From the NCBI RefSeq assembly GCF_039969785.1, contig NZ_JBDVNC010000033.1, positions 199,229 through 263,228 on the forward strand: DNA of 64,000 nucleotides, read 5' to 3'. Each line of letters begins with the position of its first letter. Within the stretch, counting starts at the first letter, position 1. The position numbers and the translations under genes are program-made. The notes under the pieces were generated by a model, which was given only the letters and a program-made list of their open reading frames with translations, was not told the DNA's origin and did not search any database. Source of the stretch: Shimia sp039969785 (GTDB lineage Bacteria; Pseudomonadota; Alphaproteobacteria; Rhodobacterales; Rhodobacteraceae). Positions 40,427 through 49,415 of the stretch are shown here, piece after piece.

Positions 40427-41197
40427 ATGGTGGCTAATATGCTGAAGATTGAAATGTCCGAAGAGGGCATTGCCACGCTGACAATGAACCGGCCCGACAA
40501 GCGCAACGCCATGTGTGATGCGTTGTTGCAGCAGATTGACGGCTTTTTCTCGGATGTGCCCAAAGGGGTCAAAGTTGTGGTTCTGACCGGGACCGGCGGA
40601 CATTTTTGCGCCGGGTTGGACCTGAGCGAACATGTGGAACGCAACGCAGAAGACACGATGCGCCATTCCCGAGGGTGGCATAAGGTGCTGGATCAAATCC
40701 AGTATGGCGGCGTTCCTGTGGTTTCGGCGATGTTCGGGGCGGTTATTGGCGGCGGGTTAGAGATTGCAACGGCGACCCATGTGCGTGTGGCCGAACCGTC
40801 GACTATCTTTCAACTGCCCGAGGGGCGACGCGGCATTTATGTGGGCGGCGGCGCGTCGGTTCGGGTGGGTCGCATTCTGGGGGCCGATCGGATGATCGAA
40901 ATGATGCTGACCGGGCGCAAATACAACGCCGAAGACGCGCTGGCGCTGGGACTGACGCATTATGTCGTGAGCGAAGGAGAGGCGCTGGCCCGGGCGCAGG
41001 AACTGGCGCGCCAGATCGCGTCAAACGCGCCATTGTCGAATTACGTGATGATCCAGGCGTTGTCCCGGATCGAAGATATGGACAAGGCCGGGGGTCTGTT
41101 CACCGAAAGCCTGTGTGCGGCTTTGACCCACACCAGCCCGGATGCCGTCGAAGGGTTGCAGGCATTTTTGCAAAAACGCGACCCGAAGTTTGGGTAA
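40427..41197 (+). CDS. Crotonase-family enoyl-CoA hydratase (hydroxycinnamoyl-CoA hydratase/lyase candidate)
   Basis: This 256-residue crotonase-fold protein has the oxyanion-hole segments TGGHFCAGLDLSEH and FGAVIGGGLEIATATHV. Both positions of the classical catalytic glutamates are acidic (Glu in GGGLEIA and Glu in LPEGRRG), so hydration of an enoyl-CoA is feasible. Its pairing with a feruloyl-CoA synthase suggests that it acts on hydroxycinnamoyl-CoA, either by hydration plus retro-aldol cleavage to a benzaldehyde and acetyl-CoA or within a beta-oxidation route. Sequence alone does not decide. The start has GGGGAGG upstream. The MarR gene follows four bases after the stop. Confidence 0.88.
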   Translation: MVANMLKIEMSEEGIATLTMNRPDKRNAMCDALLQQIDGFFSDVPKGVKVVVLTGTGGHFCAGLDLSEHVERNAEDTMRHSRGWHKVLDQIQYGGVPVVSAMFGAVIGGGLEIATATHVRVAEPSTIFQLPEGRRGIYVGGGASVRVGRILGADRMIEMMLTGRKYNAEDALALGLTHYVVSEGEALARAQELARQIASNAPLSNYVMIQALSRIEDMDKAGGLFTESLCAALTHTSPDAVEGLQAFLQKRDPKFG

Positions 41198-41201
41198 GCA
41201 G

Positions 41202-41681
41202 ATGGCGCGGCGTGCAAAACAAACGCAGGATCTGGTACCGGTGTCGGACGCGTCGCTGGCCCGGTTTATGGGCTATCATATGAAGCGGGCGCAGCATGTG
41301 ATGATCTCCGACATGAATGCCGTCATTCAGCCTATGGGATTGCGGATGATCACGTTTTCCGTGCTCAACATGGTGGTTGAAAATCCGGGGTTGCGGCAAT
41401 CTCAACTGGCCGACGCATTGGTCATCGAACGCCCCAACCTGGTTGTCATTCTGGATGGGCTTGAGGAGCGAGACCTGATCTCGCGCGACCGGGTGCCAAC
41501 GGATCGACGTGCCTATGCCCTGAACGCGACCCTTGCCGGGCGACAGCTGAGCGATGCTGCGATCTGTGCCATCGAGGCGCATGAAGCACGGATGCTGGCA
41601 GGTGTCAGCGACGAAGATCGCAACACGGTTTTGCGGGTGCTGGGACAGGTCAGGCGCACCAAACCCGGGGCGGAACAATGA
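41202..41681 (+). CDS. MarR-family transcriptional regulator (CouR/FerR-like by context)
   Basis: From the ATG at 41202 the protein has 159 residues with the winged-helix MarR fold: LGLRMITFSVLNMVVENPG-like start, the recognition region LRQSQLADALVIERPNLVVILDGLEERDLI, and the wing SRDRVPTDRRAYALNAT. It lies inside the operon, between crotonase and feruloyl-CoA synthase, and overlaps the latter by four bases. Regulators at this place (CouR, FerC, FerR) are repressors released by hydroxycinnamoyl-CoA thioesters. The palindrome at 40361 is its likely site. Confidence 0.92.
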   Translation: MARRAKQTQDLVPVSDASLARFMGYHMKRAQHVMISDMNAVIQPMGLRMITFSVLNMVVENPGLRQSQLADALVIERPNLVVILDGLEERDLISRDRVPTDRRAYALNATLAGRQLSDAAICAIEAHEARMLAGVSDEDRNTVLRVLGQVRRTKPGAEQ

Positions 41682-43495
41682 AACGGACATCGCGGTTCGC
41701 GCCTCATAACGTGACCCACGAAATCCGGGATGATGGCACAATCCTGTACCGGTCTGCATATGCGTTAGAGCCATGCGTGCGCCATACCTGCGACTGGTTG
41801 CATCAATGGGCCAACAAAGCGCCGGAGCGCGTGTTTCTGGCAGAACGCAGCGGTGCTGGGTGGCGCACCGAAACCTATGCGGCTGTCTTGGAAAGGGTGC
41901 GCGCGATTGCAGAGACGTTATTGGCGCGCGGTCTGAGCAAAGACACGCCAATTCTGATCATCTCGGGCAATGGGGTCGATCACGGGTTGCTGTCGCTGGG
42001 CGCGCAATATGCCGGAATTCCCACTGTGCCAGTGGCAGAACAATACGCCTTGATCCCGGGGGCGCACGCGCGGCTATGCCATGTTGCCGAGCTGATCCGC
42101 CCGCATATGGTCTATGCTGCGGATGCCGGAGTGTTTGGCGATGCGCTGGCTTTGGATGTGTTTGACGGCATTGAGAAAGTCGCCAGTCGCCCATGTGGCG
42201 CGGCGGGCATTACACCGTTTGGCGATCTTTTGCGCGGAGAGTCCGCTGTGAATACGGATGAAGTGTTTTCAGCGCAAGCACCTGACACCGTGGCCAAAAT
42301 CCTGATGACAAGCGGGTCAACATCCGAGCCCAAAGGCGTTTTGACGACGCATCGCATGATGTGTGCCAATCAGGCGATGATTGCGCAATCTCTGCCATTC
42401 CTGAAAGACCGGCCACCGGTTATCGTTGACTGGTTGCCGTGGAACCATGTGTTTGGCGGATCACACAATTTCAATCTGGTGCTGGCCAATGGCGGGTCGC
42501 TCTATATCGACCAAGGCAAACCCGTTGAGGGGCTGTTTGACACCACGCTGGAAAACCTGCGGCTGAAAACCGGCACGCTGAGCTTTAATGTGCCGGTGGG
42601 GTTTGGCATGTTGCTTTCCGCGCTGCGCGACGACGACGCTTTGCGCCAACGCTATTTTGAGAACCTTGATCTGGTGTTTTATGCCGGGGCGTCGTTACCG
42701 CAAGACATTTGGGATGGGTTCGAGGCCATGGCGATGGAGGTTAAGGGCGAAGTGCCCTTGATGACCTCGTCTTGGGGGCTGACCGAGACCGCGCCAGCCA
42801 CAATGATCCAACAAGAACCGACGGATCGGTCTGGCGTCGTTGGAGTGCCGATGGCCGGCGTCACGCTAAAGCTGGTTCCGGACGGTGAGATGCGTTGCGA
42901 AATGCGGGTCAAAGGGCCAAACGTGACGCCGGGCTATTTCAGGGACGACGCCAAAACCAAAGCGGCCTTTGACGCCGAGGGGTTCTTTTTGACCGGTGAC
43001 GCGATGCGGTTTGTGGACCCGATGGATTTCAACCGGGGCATGCGGTTTGACGGACGCCTGTCCGAAGACTTCAAACTGTTGACGGGCACATGGGTGCGGT
43101 CCGGGCAGGTTCGTATGGATATGTTGAATTGTCTTGCCCCAATTGCGACGGATGTGGTGGTGACCGGTACGGACCGGCACGACGTCGGCCTCATGATCTT
43201 TGTGAACCCTGACGCGGTGCAAGCGGGCGGGTTTGATTTGTTGGAAAAAGACGGTGTATTTGCGGATGCTGGCCTGTTGGCCGAAATCAACCGCCGATTG
43301 ACCAAATGGAACGGCCGGACATCGGGCAGCGCGTCACGCATTGCGCGCGCCATCCTGCCAAGCCGGGCGCCTGACATGGCAGCAAGCGAAGTCACGGCCA
43401 AAGGAAACCTGAACGCCAACCGAATTCTGGAGCGACGCAAAACGTTGGTTGACCGGTTGTATGACGGGACCGACCCGGATGTGGTGCGGCTATGA
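41678..43495 (+). CDS. fcs: Feruloyl-CoA synthase (AMP-forming)
   Basis: This 605-residue adenylate-forming ligase activates ferulate or related hydroxycinnamates to CoA thioesters using ATP. It has the P-loop-like ILMTSGSTSEPKGVLTTHR and the segment DWLPWNHVFGGSHNFNLVLA, characteristic of feruloyl-CoA synthases rather than 4-coumarate ligases of other types. The core SSWGLTETAP and the hinge FLTGDAMRFVD-KLLTGTWVR are present. The C-terminal lysine is expected in SEVTAKGNLN. It overlaps the marR gene by four bases and is followed 40 bases later by the amidohydrolase gene. Real substrate specificity, for instance for halogenated analogues, cannot be read from sequence. Confidence 0.92.
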   Translation: MKRTSRFAPHNVTHEIRDDGTILYRSAYALEPCVRHTCDWLHQWANKAPERVFLAERSGAGWRTETYAAVLERVRAIAETLLARGLSKDTPILIISGNGVDHGLLSLGAQYAGIPTVPVAEQYALIPGAHARLCHVAELIRPHMVYAADAGVFGDALALDVFDGIEKVASRPCGAAGITPFGDLLRGESAVNTDEVFSAQAPDTVAKILMTSGSTSEPKGVLTTHRMMCANQAMIAQSLPFLKDRPPVIVDWLPWNHVFGGSHNFNLVLANGGSLYIDQGKPVEGLFDTTLENLRLKTGTLSFNVPVGFGMLLSALRDDDALRQRYFENLDLVFYAGASLPQDIWDGFEAMAMEVKGEVPLMTSSWGLTETAPATMIQQEPTDRSGVVGVPMAGVTLKLVPDGEMRCEMRVKGPNVTPGYFRDDAKTKAAFDAEGFFLTGDAMRFVDPMDFNRGMRFDGRLSEDFKLLTGTWVRSGQVRMDMLNCLAPIATDVVVTGTDRHDVGLMIFVNPDAVQAGGFDLLEKDGVFADAGLLAEINRRLTKWNGRTSGSASRIARAILPSRAPDMAASEVTAKGNLNANRILERRKTLVDRLYDGTDPDVVRL

Positions 43496-43535
43496 CCGCG
43501 TCGCATGCAATGGCGAAAGAAAAAGGAAACTGGCG

Positions 43536-44408
43536 ATGATTGATATTTCCAAACTGCGTGCAATTGATATTCACACCCACGCCGAAGAGCCCTGTGGGTG
43601 TCATGGGGATGACGGGTATGATGATTTGCAATCCACTATGGCCAGCTATTTTGGCGCGCCCTGGTCGCATCCTCCGACGATCCCTGAAACGGCGGCACAT
43701 TACCGCGAGCAGAATATTGCAGCGGTTATTTTCCCTGTCGATGCAGAACGTGAAACCGGATATCGTCGTTACAAGAACGAGGAAGTCGCTGAATTAGCGG
43801 CAGAAAATGATGATGTGCTGATCCCGTTTGCGTCGATTGATCCCTGGAAAGGCAAGATCGGCGTGCGCGAGGCCCGACGGTTGATGCGCGAGTTTAGCAT
43901 TCGCGGATTCAAGTTTCATCCAACCATGCAAGGGTTCTATCCCAACGATCGCATGGCATATGCGCTTTATGAGGCCATTCAGGATGAAGGCGGCATTGCG
44001 CTGTTCCACACCGGGCAAACCGGTGTCGGGTCCGGCATGAAGGGCGGTAATGGTATGCGGCTGAAATATTCGAACCCGATGTATCTGGATGATGTCGCCG
44101 TGGATTTCCCGGACCTGAACATTATCATGGCGCATCCCAGTTTCCCTTGGCAGGAAGAGGCGTTGGCAGTGGCGCAGCACAAGCCCAATGTATACATTGA
44201 TCTGTCGGGCTGGTCGCCGCGTTATTTCCCGGAAATTTTGGTGCGATACTGCAATTCTATCCTGAAGAAAAAGGTTCTGTTTGGGTCAGACTGGCCGATG
44301 ATCACCCCGGAACGCTGGCTAAGCGATTTTGAACAGATCAACATCAAGGACGAAATCCGACCCGACATTCTAAAGGGCAATGCCGCCCGGTTGTTGGGAT
44401 TTGTCTGA
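43536..44408 (+). CDS. Amidohydrolase-2 family protein
   Basis: This 290-residue protein of PF04909 type starts at the ATG at 43536 (AAAGGAAAC upstream). Metal ligands are visible: the HxH pair in IDIHTHAEE, a conserved Lys in RGFKFHPTMQGFYPND, His in ALFHTGQTG, His in IIMAHPSFPW and Asp in LFGSDWPM. Members include aromatic decarboxylases (gamma-resorcylate and 5-carboxyvanillate types) and hydrolases of ring-cleavage products. In this operon it may decarboxylate or hydrolyse an intermediate made after activation; which one is not known. Confidence 0.9.
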   Translation: MIDISKLRAIDIHTHAEEPCGCHGDDGYDDLQSTMASYFGAPWSHPPTIPETAAHYREQNIAAVIFPVDAERETGYRRYKNEEVAELAAENDDVLIPFASIDPWKGKIGVREARRLMREFSIRGFKFHPTMQGFYPNDRMAYALYEAIQDEGGIALFHTGQTGVGSGMKGGNGMRLKYSNPMYLDDVAVDFPDLNIIMAHPSFPWQEEALAVAQHKPNVYIDLSGWSPRYFPEILVRYCNSILKKKVLFGSDWPMITPERWLSDFEQINIKDEIRPDILKGNAARLLGFV

Positions 44409-44526
44409 CGCCCGTATTTGTATTGGACCGTGCCACTGAGTGGTCCCGAATTGGCGAACTGCTTGCCCTTTGTCGAGGGTGGCTGCACTGTGAGGTGGCT
44501 TGGGGAAGCAATGCGGGGAGCAGGCA

Positions 44527-47500
44527 ATGGGCATCAGATTTTTTTCAGATAAAACGAGACAGGTGCATCTGGGGCCGTATCCGCTAGAGCGGTTAGAACG
44601 CGGCGCTATGCCGGACCTGGACAGAGTGCGCGCCGATGGCAGGCTAAGCTTTCATCGCCCGGAGCGCCCGGAAAGCATTGTGAATGCGATGGGTGAATTT
44701 CAGGCGATGATGGACGCCATTCGCGATGGCCTGGTCAATAAAGTAACCTCTGAGATACCCGATGACCCAGCTGAGCGGGCCAATCATCTGAAAGCATTTG
44801 GATATTTCAACGATACGTCGATGGTCGGCGTTGGACCGGTGCCGTCTGCGGCAATCTTAAAGACCGCGCGACAGAATCCGGATATCGGGCGATTGTCAGA
44901 TGCGCTAAAAACACGTCAAACCAAGACGTTGGCCAGCGGTATTGACGTTATTATGGCGGACCTCAAGGAGAGCATGCAGGCGCCGCCAACAGGAATTGAG
45001 GGGCAGGAAAATTGTATAGTTTTTCTGATGGAACATTGGCGCGCCCCCGAAGTCGGTGAACCGGGCAGCGACTGGATACTGGATGCTCAGGATCACCGGG
45101 CGTGCCTGCGGGCCACGGAAACAGCGGTTGTGATTGCCAACTATATCCGGATTTTGGGCTTTAATGCCAAGGCGCACACGGCGACCTCAAGCGATGTCGA
45201 CATGAACCGACTTGGCGTGGCGGCTGGGCTGTTGTCATATGAAGACGGCAAGCTGATCGCGCCATGGTTGGGTGAGCGGTTTGGACTGGCTGTTGTGACC
45301 ACCGACATGGAGTTGTCACATGATGCGCCCTTGAAACCCATGGCGGCGCAGCCATGGTTCCGCACACAGGGTCCGGCATGGTGGCTGGGCAAGGGGTTTG
45401 CCAAATCGGCAATCAATCAGGACCCTTTCCGCCAACGTGATTATGCCTCTGGTGCGCACCCGTTTGAACGGTTGAAGCGCGTGAAGACCCCAACCACTTA
45501 CATCGACGAAGCGCGGGTAGCGCGGGTGCCCAAGCGCGCGGATATGTTTGCGCGGGCCCAGTTTGGCGACATGGGCAAGGCGCTTCAGGATGGGGCAAAG
45601 GGCGGGTATTACGCGCGAAAGGCCGCGCCAAGTTTTGCGCAAAGGCGGGCGTTGGGGGCGTTTGTTCTGTTGCAGGATGGTGAGTCCTTAGACGCCAAAA
45701 AACCAACAAATCCAGAGCGTAATGCCGCGAACCTTAAGGCCGCGACCTATTTCCTTGGAGTGGATGCTGTTGGGCTAAGCCGGTGCCCGGAATGGTCGTG
45801 GTACAGCCATGATGCGACCGGTGAGGAAATTGTCCCTCCCCATGATCAGGCGGTCAGCATGATTGTCGATCAGGGGTACGAAACCATGGAAGGTGCCAGT
45901 GGCGATGACTGGATTTCCGTAGCGCAATCCATGCGGGCCTATCTGCGGTTTTCGTTGCTTGGTGGTGTGATCGCCCAGCAGATCCGCAATCTGGGGTACA
46001 AGGCCAAAGCGCATACGGTGATGGACGGCGAAGTGCTGCAACCACCGCTGCTGTTACTCAGCGGGCTTGGCGAAGTCAGCCGTATTGGCGAGGTTATTCT
46101 GAACCCATACCTTGGGCCGCGTTTGAAATCGGGTGTAGTGACCACGGACATGCCGATGGATCATGACCAACCCATTGATTTTGGACTGCAAAATTTCTGT
46201 GAGAACTGCAATAAATGCGCGCGTGAATGTCCGTCGGGGGCGATCACTGCGGGGCCAAAGCTGATGTTCAACGGCTATGAAATCTGGAAGTCGGACAGCC
46301 AGAAATGCGCGACTTACCGGATCACCACACAGGGCGGTGCCATGTGTGGGCGGTGTATGAAGACTTGCCCGTGGAACCTTGAAGGGTTGTTCGCAGAGGC
46401 GCCATTTCGGTGGGCCGCGTCGCATTTCCCATCTTTGGCTAAGCCGTTGGCCAAGCTGGATGATGCGGTTGGCAATGGCGGTTTGAACGACGTAAAAAAG
46501 TGGTGGTGGGACATCGAGTTAGAAGCGGACGGCGCGTATCGTCCGACAAAGCATGAGTTGAACCGCCGGGATCTGCAGCGCGATCTGGACCTGAAATACG
46601 AAGATCAGACATTGGCGGTTTATCCGGCACACATTGCGCCGCATCCATGGCCATATCCGTTTATGATGGATCGGGAGGCTGGGATTCAGGCATATGAATC
46701 AATGGTTTCAGCAGAGGAACACAAGCGTCGTGTCGCGGCAGGCGATATGTCTGTTGTGCATCGCTATACCATTCAGGGTGACGCGCCAGTGGTGCGGGTT
46801 GAGATTTCCAAAGTCGAAAAAATGACGGCGGATGTGACCAAGTATGAGTTCTCCACTTTGGATGGGCACCAATTGCCAGAATGGACCGCCGGGGCACATC
46901 TGGATGTATTAGTGGCGCCGGAGTTTCTGCGTCAGTATTCAATGTCGGGCGATCCCAAGGATCGAAGTGTTTTTCAGATTGGTGTGTTGCGCGAAGATGA
47001 AGGGCGCGGTGGATCAGCGTTGATGCACCGTATTTTCAATGAAGGTCGTAAAGTTTTCGTTTCCAAACCGATCAATCATTTTGAGTTGGTCGAAGACGCG
47101 ACAAAAACGTTTCTGATGGGGGGCGGCATTGGCATTACGCCGATGATTGCCTTTGCACATCGCCTGCATGAGATGGGGGCAGATTTTGAACTACATTACT
47201 CTGCGAGCCGCATGGATGGCGCTGGATATATAAATGATCTCAAGCAGATGCCTTGGGTTGATAAGGTTCAGTTCCATTTTTCGGATCAGGGCACGCGCGC
47301 AGATCTGGACAATATTCTGAGCGGATACAAAGCGGGCTGGCATGTCTACACATGCGGGCCTGATCGGTTCATGGACGGGGTTATGCAAGCGGCCGAGCAA
47401 CAAGGGTTCCCGGAAGAGGCGCGGCATCTGGAATATTTCAGCGTCCCTGAACAGCCGGAATACGAGAACCATGATTTTACATTGAGGTTAAAGGATGGCC

Positions 47501-47733
47501 GCGAACTTGTTGTTCCTGCTGATAAAATTGCGACGGATGTCTTGCTGGAGCATGGTGTGCATGTGGATGTGAAATGTTCGGATGGGATTTGTGGTGTATG
47601 CAAATGCGGCTTGGTTTCTGGGGCTGTGGAGCATCGGGATTTTGTTTTGTCAAATAAACAAAGAGAGACATCTGTCATCCTGTGCCAAAGCCGTGCGGCT
47701 GAGCCTGAGGGGGTGATCGAGATCGATTTGTAG
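44527..47733 (+). CDS. Self-sufficient reductive dehalogenase (RdhA fused to flavin/[2Fe-2S] reductase)
   Basis: This 1068-residue protein starts at the ATG at 44527 and has no Tat or Sec signal, so it is cytoplasmic. Residues about 60-620 resemble non-respiratory corrinoid dehalogenases: a pseudo-duplicated B12-binding fold (two halves with parallel motifs, RILGFNAKAHTATSS and RNLGYKAKAHTVMDG). They are followed by two [4Fe-4S] motifs, CENCNKCARECP (from Cys558) and Cys-X12-CGRCMKTCP (Cys607). Tyr426 in PEWSWYSHDA is a candidate catalytic residue. Residues about 740-1068 form a phthalate-dioxygenase-reductase-like module: RQYSMSGDP (FMN) near 802, MGGGIGITPM (NAD) near 863 and a plant-type [2Fe-2S] cluster CSDGICGVCKC from 1017. 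The layout matches BhbA/NpRdhA-type dehalogenases that remove ortho-halogens from phenols. It follows the fcs operon by 118 bases, and a CCACTGAGTGG dyad lies upstream at 44433. Confidence 0.9.
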   Translation: MGIRFFSDKTRQVHLGPYPLERLERGAMPDLDRVRADGRLSFHRPERPESIVNAMGEFQAMMDAIRDGLVNKVTSEIPDDPAERANHLKAFGYFNDTSMVGVGPVPSAAILKTARQNPDIGRLSDALKTRQTKTLASGIDVIMADLKESMQAPPTGIEGQENCIVFLMEHWRAPEVGEPGSDWILDAQDHRACLRATETAVVIANYIRILGFNAKAHTATSSDVDMNRLGVAAGLLSYEDGKLIAPWLGERFGLAVVTTDMELSHDAPLKPMAAQPWFRTQGPAWWLGKGFAKSAINQDPFRQRDYASGAHPFERLKRVKTPTTYIDEARVARVPKRADMFARAQFGDMGKALQDGAKGGYYARKAAPSFAQRRALGAFVLLQDGESLDAKKPTNPERNAANLKAATYFLGVDAVGLSRCPEWSWYSHDATGEEIVPPHDQAVSMIVDQGYETMEGASGDDWISVAQSMRAYLRFSLLGGVIAQQIRNLGYKAKAHTVMDGEVLQPPLLLLSGLGEVSRIGEVILNPYLGPRLKSGVVTTDMPMDHDQPIDFGLQNFCENCNKCARECPSGAITAGPKLMFNGYEIWKSDSQKCATYRITTQGGAMCGRCMKTCPWNLEGLFAEAPFRWAASHFPSLAKPLAKLDDAVGNGGLNDVKKWWWDIELEADGAYRPTKHELNRRDLQRDLDLKYEDQTLAVYPAHIAPHPWPYPFMMDREAGIQAYESMVSAEEHKRRVAAGDMSVVHRYTIQGDAPVVRVEISKVEKMTADVTKYEFSTLDGHQLPEWTAGAHLDVLVAPEFLRQYSMSGDPKDRSVFQIGVLREDEGRGGSALMHRIFNEGRKVFVSKPINHFELVEDATKTFLMGGGIGITPMIAFAHRLHEMGADFELHYSASRMDGAGYINDLKQMPWVDKVQFHFSDQGTRADLDNILSGYKAGWHVYTCGPDRFMDGVMQAAEQQGFPEEARHLEYFSVPEQPEYENHDFTLRLKDGRELVVPADKIATDVLLEHGVHVDVKCSDGICGVCKCGLVSGAVEHRDFVLSNKQRETSVILCQSRAAEPEGVIEIDL

Positions 47734-47831
47734 CGCGTTCTGTGGCTCAAAACAGCGCGTCGGTCTGACGTCGGTATTCTGTCGGTTTTGCGAAGGTGTC
47801 AAAATTGGTCCGGGGTCAGCCGGATTATCGA

Positions 47832-48467
47832 TTAGAGCGACCCCGTGCGCATGATCTCAACGAGGGCTGACAATACGGCGTCAGCCGCGACGGATGCCAA
47901 AATCATGCCCATGACCCGGCTGATGATCGCAGCGCCTGAATTCCCGATCACCCGGATAATCGGGTCAGCGAGCAGCATAAAGAAACAGGCGATGGCCAGC
48001 ACAGCGACCATCACAGCGGCGGTCAGCGCCTGATCAAGAATGGCAACCTGGGTGTTGTCTGTTAACAGGACAATCGCCAGCATGGCGCCGGGTGAGGCCA
48101 ATGACGGTACCGCCAGCGGGAAGATGGCGGGGGACGGTCGCTCGCCGGTGGCACGTTCGTCTGCTTCGGTTGACTGCAGATCGCTTTCTGACTTTGAATC
48201 GCCAAATATCATGGTGAGCGCAAAGAGGAACAATACGATGCCGCCCGCAACCTGAAACGACAAAAGGCTGATGCCCAGCGCGTCGATCAGTATCTGACCA
48301 CATACGAGGAAGAACAAAAGCACGCAAATGCTGACCAAAGTGGCCAGCAATGCCGTTTTCCGGCGTTCACCGGCCGTCATCGCCGCCGTCAGGGCGACGA
48401 ATACCGGGATCGTGCCAATCGGGTCGATGACAACCCAAAGCGTAACAAAGCGGTCCAACAAATCCAT
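47832..48467 (-). CDS. MarC-family membrane protein
   Basis: This 211-residue protein has six hydrophobic segments and the MarC start DRFVTLWVVIDPIGTIPVFVALT, with the conserved ASPGAMLAIVLLTD segment in the middle. It once was thought to act in multiple antibiotic resistance, but the function is unknown. It is convergent with the dehalogenase gene, and nothing in the sequence links the two. Confidence 0.93.
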   Translation of the reverse strand: MDLLDRFVTLWVVIDPIGTIPVFVALTAAMTAGERRKTALLATLVSICVLLFFLVCGQILIDALGISLLSFQVAGGIVLFLFALTMIFGDSKSESDLQSTEADERATGERPSPAIFPLAVPSLASPGAMLAIVLLTDNTQVAILDQALTAAVMVAVLAIACFFMLLADPIIRVIGNSGAAIISRVMGMILASVAADAVLSALVEIMRTGSL

Positions 48468-48530
48468 TGGTCTACTGCATCACATCTTGAGTTTGCCGTC
48501 ACCTGAATTCGGGTGAGACCGAGTTTGTCG

Positions 48531-49346
48531 CTAGTGTGACAGGAAAACAGGCACCGTGGAACGCGCCATGACGTCGGTTGTGACGCCGCCGATCAGGCTT
48601 TGTTGAAAGCGGGAATGTTCAAACGCGCCCATCACGATCAGTTTCGCTCCAACCTCTTCCGTGGTTTCCAGAACGGTATTGGCCACAGAGCCGTGGCGGG
48701 GGCGGTTTATCAGTTGGGCGTCAATTCCGTGGCGTTCCAGATTGCGCAACAGGACGTCTGTGCCGGGAACCTGTTCTTTGCCAACCTCGAGAAGAGTGAC
48801 CTTGCCCTTGTCTTCGAGCACGTCCATGGCATCGCCCAGGGCGCGCGCTGCACAGCGTTTGCCATCCCATGCGACAATCGCGTGGTCAGCCACGGTTTTG
48901 GATTCGTAGTCTTTAGGTACAACCAGAACCGGGCGACCGCTGTAGAGGGTCAACGCTTCCGGGTCTGCGGCCAGATGTTCTTCTCCAGTTTTGCTACTGG
49001 CCCCGGTGACGATCAGGTCAAAGTGGCGGGCAAAGACAGACAGGGAGTGGCCCTGATTGGCTTCGAGGTCGAAAAACTCGGATTGCTTGGAGAGTCCGGC
49101 CTTGCCGACGATGGTATGAAACAGTTTGCCAATCTCACGGATACGCTCTGCGTCGGCCTTATCAATCTGATCAAGAACTTGCTGAGGGATCTGACCGGTA
49201 AAGCTCTTTTGAAGCGGCGGCATGCCATGGCGGACGATACCGCTTAGAAAGCCCTGATGGTATTTGGCGATGTTGATCGCGTGGCGCAATGCGGGGCTGC
49301 GTTCGGACTCGCCGCTGTAGGCCACCAATATGTTTTTGACACTCAT
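48531..49346 (-). CDS. Tandem universal stress protein
   Basis: From the ATG at 49346 the protein has 271 residues with two UspA folds. The first starts VKNILVAYSGESERSPALRHA. The second has HAIVAWDGKRCAARALGDAMD and ends with the ATP-binding-type VMGAFEHSRFQQSLIGGVT (Gly-X9-Gly-Ser/Thr-like). Tandem Usp proteins respond to starvation or oxidative stress in many proteobacteria. Here it precedes the acetate-kinase genes on the same strand, but a 69-base gap and unrelated function argue against a common operon. Confidence 0.92.
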   Translation of the reverse strand: MSVKNILVAYSGESERSPALRHAINIAKYHQGFLSGIVRHGMPPLQKSFTGQIPQQVLDQIDKADAERIREIGKLFHTIVGKAGLSKQSEFFDLEANQGHSLSVFARHFDLIVTGASSKTGEEHLAADPEALTLYSGRPVLVVPKDYESKTVADHAIVAWDGKRCAARALGDAMDVLEDKGKVTLLEVGKEQVPGTDVLLRNLERHGIDAQLINRPRHGSVANTVLETTEEVGAKLIVMGAFEHSRFQQSLIGGVTTDVMARSTVPVFLSH

Positions 49347-49415
49347 GTGAGTTTCTCCGGGTATACGTCGCGCGAAGTGCCATGCAAACACGGAATAAAT
49401 GTAACTAGCAACCGT

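Noticed and set aside
44433..44443. CCACTGAGTGG dyad as a dehalogenase operator
   Set aside because: It is only 11 bases long and unrelated to the palindrome at 40361; kept as a remark in the gene entry, not as a separate site.
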